DNA from: CAYLLT01 sp964591605
Lineage (GTDB): Bacteria; Planctomycetota; Phycisphaerae; UBA1845; PWPN01
Length of the DNA stretch: 33,851 nucleotides
Assembly: GCA_964591605.1 (NCBI GenBank)
Contig: CAZQEN010000034.1
Coordinates: forward strand, 1 to 33,851
Direction of reading: 5' to 3'
Shown: positions 31,919 through 33,851 of the stretch, one piece after another
How positions within the stretch are numbered: the first letter of the stretch is position 1
Layout: every line of letters starts with the position of its first letter
Notes under the pieces: generated by a model
The model's database searches: none
Seen by the model: the letters and a program-made list of their open reading frames with translations, nothing else
What the model was told of the DNA's origin: nothing
Program-made: the position numbers and the translations under genes

Positions 31919-33851
31919 ATGGCAACCATGAGTAAATCAGATCGGTTTCGTTCAGTCATCGGTCGGTTCGATGCGAACGTGCTTCAGGCGTTTCAGAACG
32001 CGATGAGCCTGTGCGTGTCGCGGACGCATTTCGAGCTCTCCCCCGAGCACCTGCTCATGCGGATGCTCGACGAGAGCGCCGGCGACGTGACGCAGATCCT
32101 CAGCGCATTTCACATTGACCGCAGTCAGATCCGCCGGGGTCTCACGCACCAGTTGAACCAGATGCCCAGCGGGCATACCGGCCGGCCGGCGGTGTCGGAG
32201 CGCCTGGTCGACATCTTCGAGTCGGCCGCGGTGCTGGCCGACGAGTATCAGTTCAACCAGATCCGCATGGGATGCGTGCTGTTCGCGTTCGTGCTGAACC
32301 CGCAGTTGCTCAGTTCGCCCGAGGCGGCCAGCGAGCTGGAGCGGATCGATTCGAGCCAGCTTCGCAATACGTTCATGCAGATCATGGAAGCGTCGCCGAC
32401 GGCGCCGCCGGCCGATCGGCGCGGCGCGGCGGCCGGTGCGCCCCCCTCGGAAGGCAATGCCCTCGAGCAGTTCACCACCGACGTGACCGCCAAGGCGAAG
32501 GCCGGCCAGATCGACCCCGTGTTCGGGCGCGATCAGGAAATCCGGCAGATGATCGATATCTTCGCCCGGCGGCGCAAGAACAACCCGATCCTGGTGGGCG
32601 AGCCGGGGACAGGCAAGACGGCCATCGTCGAAGGGCTCGCGCTGCGGATCGTCGAGGGCGACGTGCCGGGCATCCTCAAGGACGTGCGGCTCATTTCGCT
32701 CGACCTGGGCCTGCTGCAGGCGGGGGCGGGCGTCAAGGGCGAGTTCGAGAACCGGCTCAAGAACGTGCTCAAGGAGGTGAAGGCCAGCCCGGTGCCCATC
32801 GTGCTGTTCATCGACGCGGCGCACACGCTGATCGGGGCGGGCGGGACGGCCGGCGGGAGTGATGCGGCCAACCTGCTCAAGCCGGCGCTGGCCCGCGGCG
32901 AGCTGCGGACGGTCGCCGCGACCACCTGGGCCGAATACAAAAAGTATTTCGAGAAGGATGCGGCCCTCGAACGGCGCTTCCAGCTCGNNNNNNNNNNTCC
33001 GGGAGCAGGCCGGGGCCGTGGCGATGCCGCGCCTGCTCAAGGTGATCGATCTTTTCGCCGAGACGGACGCCCGGATGGCCGTGGTGATGCTCCGCGGGCT
33101 CATGAGCCGTTACGAGAAACATCACAAGGTGCAGATCCTCGATGAGGCCCTCCACGCGGCGGCGCACCTGTCCAAGCGCTACATCAGCGGGCGGTTCCTG
33201 CCGGACAAGGCCGTCGATCTGATGGATACGGCGTGTGCGCGGGTCGCGATCAGCATGAGCACCCGCCCGGGCGCGCTCGAGCAGCTCGACCGGCAGATCT
33301 CGCACCTGGATACGACGATCGCCGTGCGGCAGCGCGACCTGGAGAGCCACATCGGCTCGCACGACGTGGATCTCGACTCGCTGCAGGCTTCCCGGGCGAA
33401 GCTGGTGGAGGAGCGGACCGCGCTGGAGGAGCGCTGGCAGCGCGAGCTGGCGGCCGCCAACCGTCTGCGCGAGGCCTGTGCGAGCCTGAGCGGGGCCGGG
33501 CGCGAATCCGGCGGTGATGGAGAGGCCGCCGCGGGCGCCGCGAAGGAGGAGAAAAAGCCGGAGAAGACTCCCGCCGATCAGGAGGCCCTCAAGACCCAGG
33601 TCACCACCATGCTGGCCGAGCTGCGGGCCTGCCAGGGCGAGGAGCCGCTGGTTTTTCCGCACGTCGACGCGGGCGTGGTGTCGGCCGTGATCTCCGACTG
33701 GACCGGCATTCCGATCGGCAAGATGGTCAAGGACGAAGTCTCGGCCATTCTCAATATCGAAGACAGCCTTCGCCAGCGGGTCGTCGGGCAGGATGTGGCC
33801 CTCAAGGTCGTGGCCCAGAAGCTGCGGTCGGCCAAGGCGGGCCTGGGCAAC
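31919..33851 (+). CDS. clpV: TssH/ClpV, T6SS AAA+ ATPase (3' end beyond window, interrupted by assembly gap)
   Basis: The product begins MATMSKSDRF directly after tssG. Residues 1 to about 160 are the Clp N-terminal domain (ELSPEHLLMRMLDE...). The first AAA+ module has IDPVFGRDQEIRQMIDIFARRRKNNPIL, Walker A GEPGTGKT (about 227-234), DLGLLQAGAGVKGEFENRLK and ALARGELRTVAATTWAEYKKYFEKDAALERRF, all typical of ClpV. Its Walker B, expected FIDEAHT, reads FIDAAHT, with alanine at residue 300 (codon 32816-32818). Ten N lie at 32988-32997 and the frame differs across them. After the gap come MLRGLMSRYEKHHKVQILDEA, the coiled middle domain, and DWTGIPIGKMVKDE-RVVGQDVAL, the start of the second AAA+ module. 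ClpV disassembles contracted TssB/C sheaths. Confidence 0.93.
32988..32997. other. Assembly gap (10 N)
   Basis: Ten unresolved bases lie inside clpV, shortly after the RRFQ of the first AAA+ module. The frames on the two sides differ, so the true length is unknown, and the residues just after the gap cannot be placed exactly. Confidence 0.98.

Overview
The window is GC-rich, and its gene content points to a member of the Planctomycetes, possibly of the Phycisphaerae type. The supporting signs are a secreted multi-YHS protein, a Tat-exported Gfo/Idh/MocA oxidoreductase, a DUF1080-like lipoprotein, DUF4139 and DUF2130 proteins, a prepilin-type N-terminus, and dispersed palindromes of the kind that yield spurious 'GTGVSPV'-like translations. 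This placement is an inference from gene content; no rRNA or other phylogenetic marker is present. Two runs of ten N (6336-6345 and 32988-32997) show that this is a scaffolded draft assembly, and each run breaks a gene.

Left part (1 to about 12.5 kb): mixed housekeeping and accessory genes. In order these are the C-terminal tail of a pirin, a secreted protein with five YHS-like metal-binding repeats, a repeat-rich intergenic stretch with a 41-bp tandem array, a TadE/TadG-like pilus assembly protein, a convergent lipoprotein, a DUF4139 protein, a DUF2130 protein, an unusual protein joining a prepilin-like N-terminus to a polytopic membrane domain, a two-gene module (ribbon-helix-helix-like protein plus retropepsin-like protease) behind a clear sigma-70-type promoter, and a Tat-signal oxidoreductase.

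Right part (about 12.6 kb to the end): a type VI secretion system (T6SS) in two divergent operons. The minus-strand operon reads, in transcription order: coiled-coil protein of unknown function, TssJ-like lipoprotein, TssK, TssL, TssM, TagF, TssA, TssB, TssC, then a strong intrinsic terminator at 12629-12653. The plus-strand operon reads Hcp, TssE, TssF, TssG, TssH/ClpV and runs off the window. Together they encode the sheath (TssB/C), tube (Hcp), baseplate (TssE/F/G/K), cap/assembly factor (TssA), membrane complex (TssL/M and a probable TssJ) and the recycling ATPase (ClpV). The spike proteins VgrG and PAAR, and any effectors, are not in the window.

The most notable points are a textbook sigma-54 promoter (TGGCACG-N4-TTGCT) 60 bp before hcp; a terminator-like hairpin between hcp and tssE that could set Hcp in excess; a ClpV whose first Walker B glutamate is replaced by alanine; an unrecognised coiled-coil protein heading the minus operon; and gene junctions decorated with heptanucleotide repeats or REP-like palindromes.
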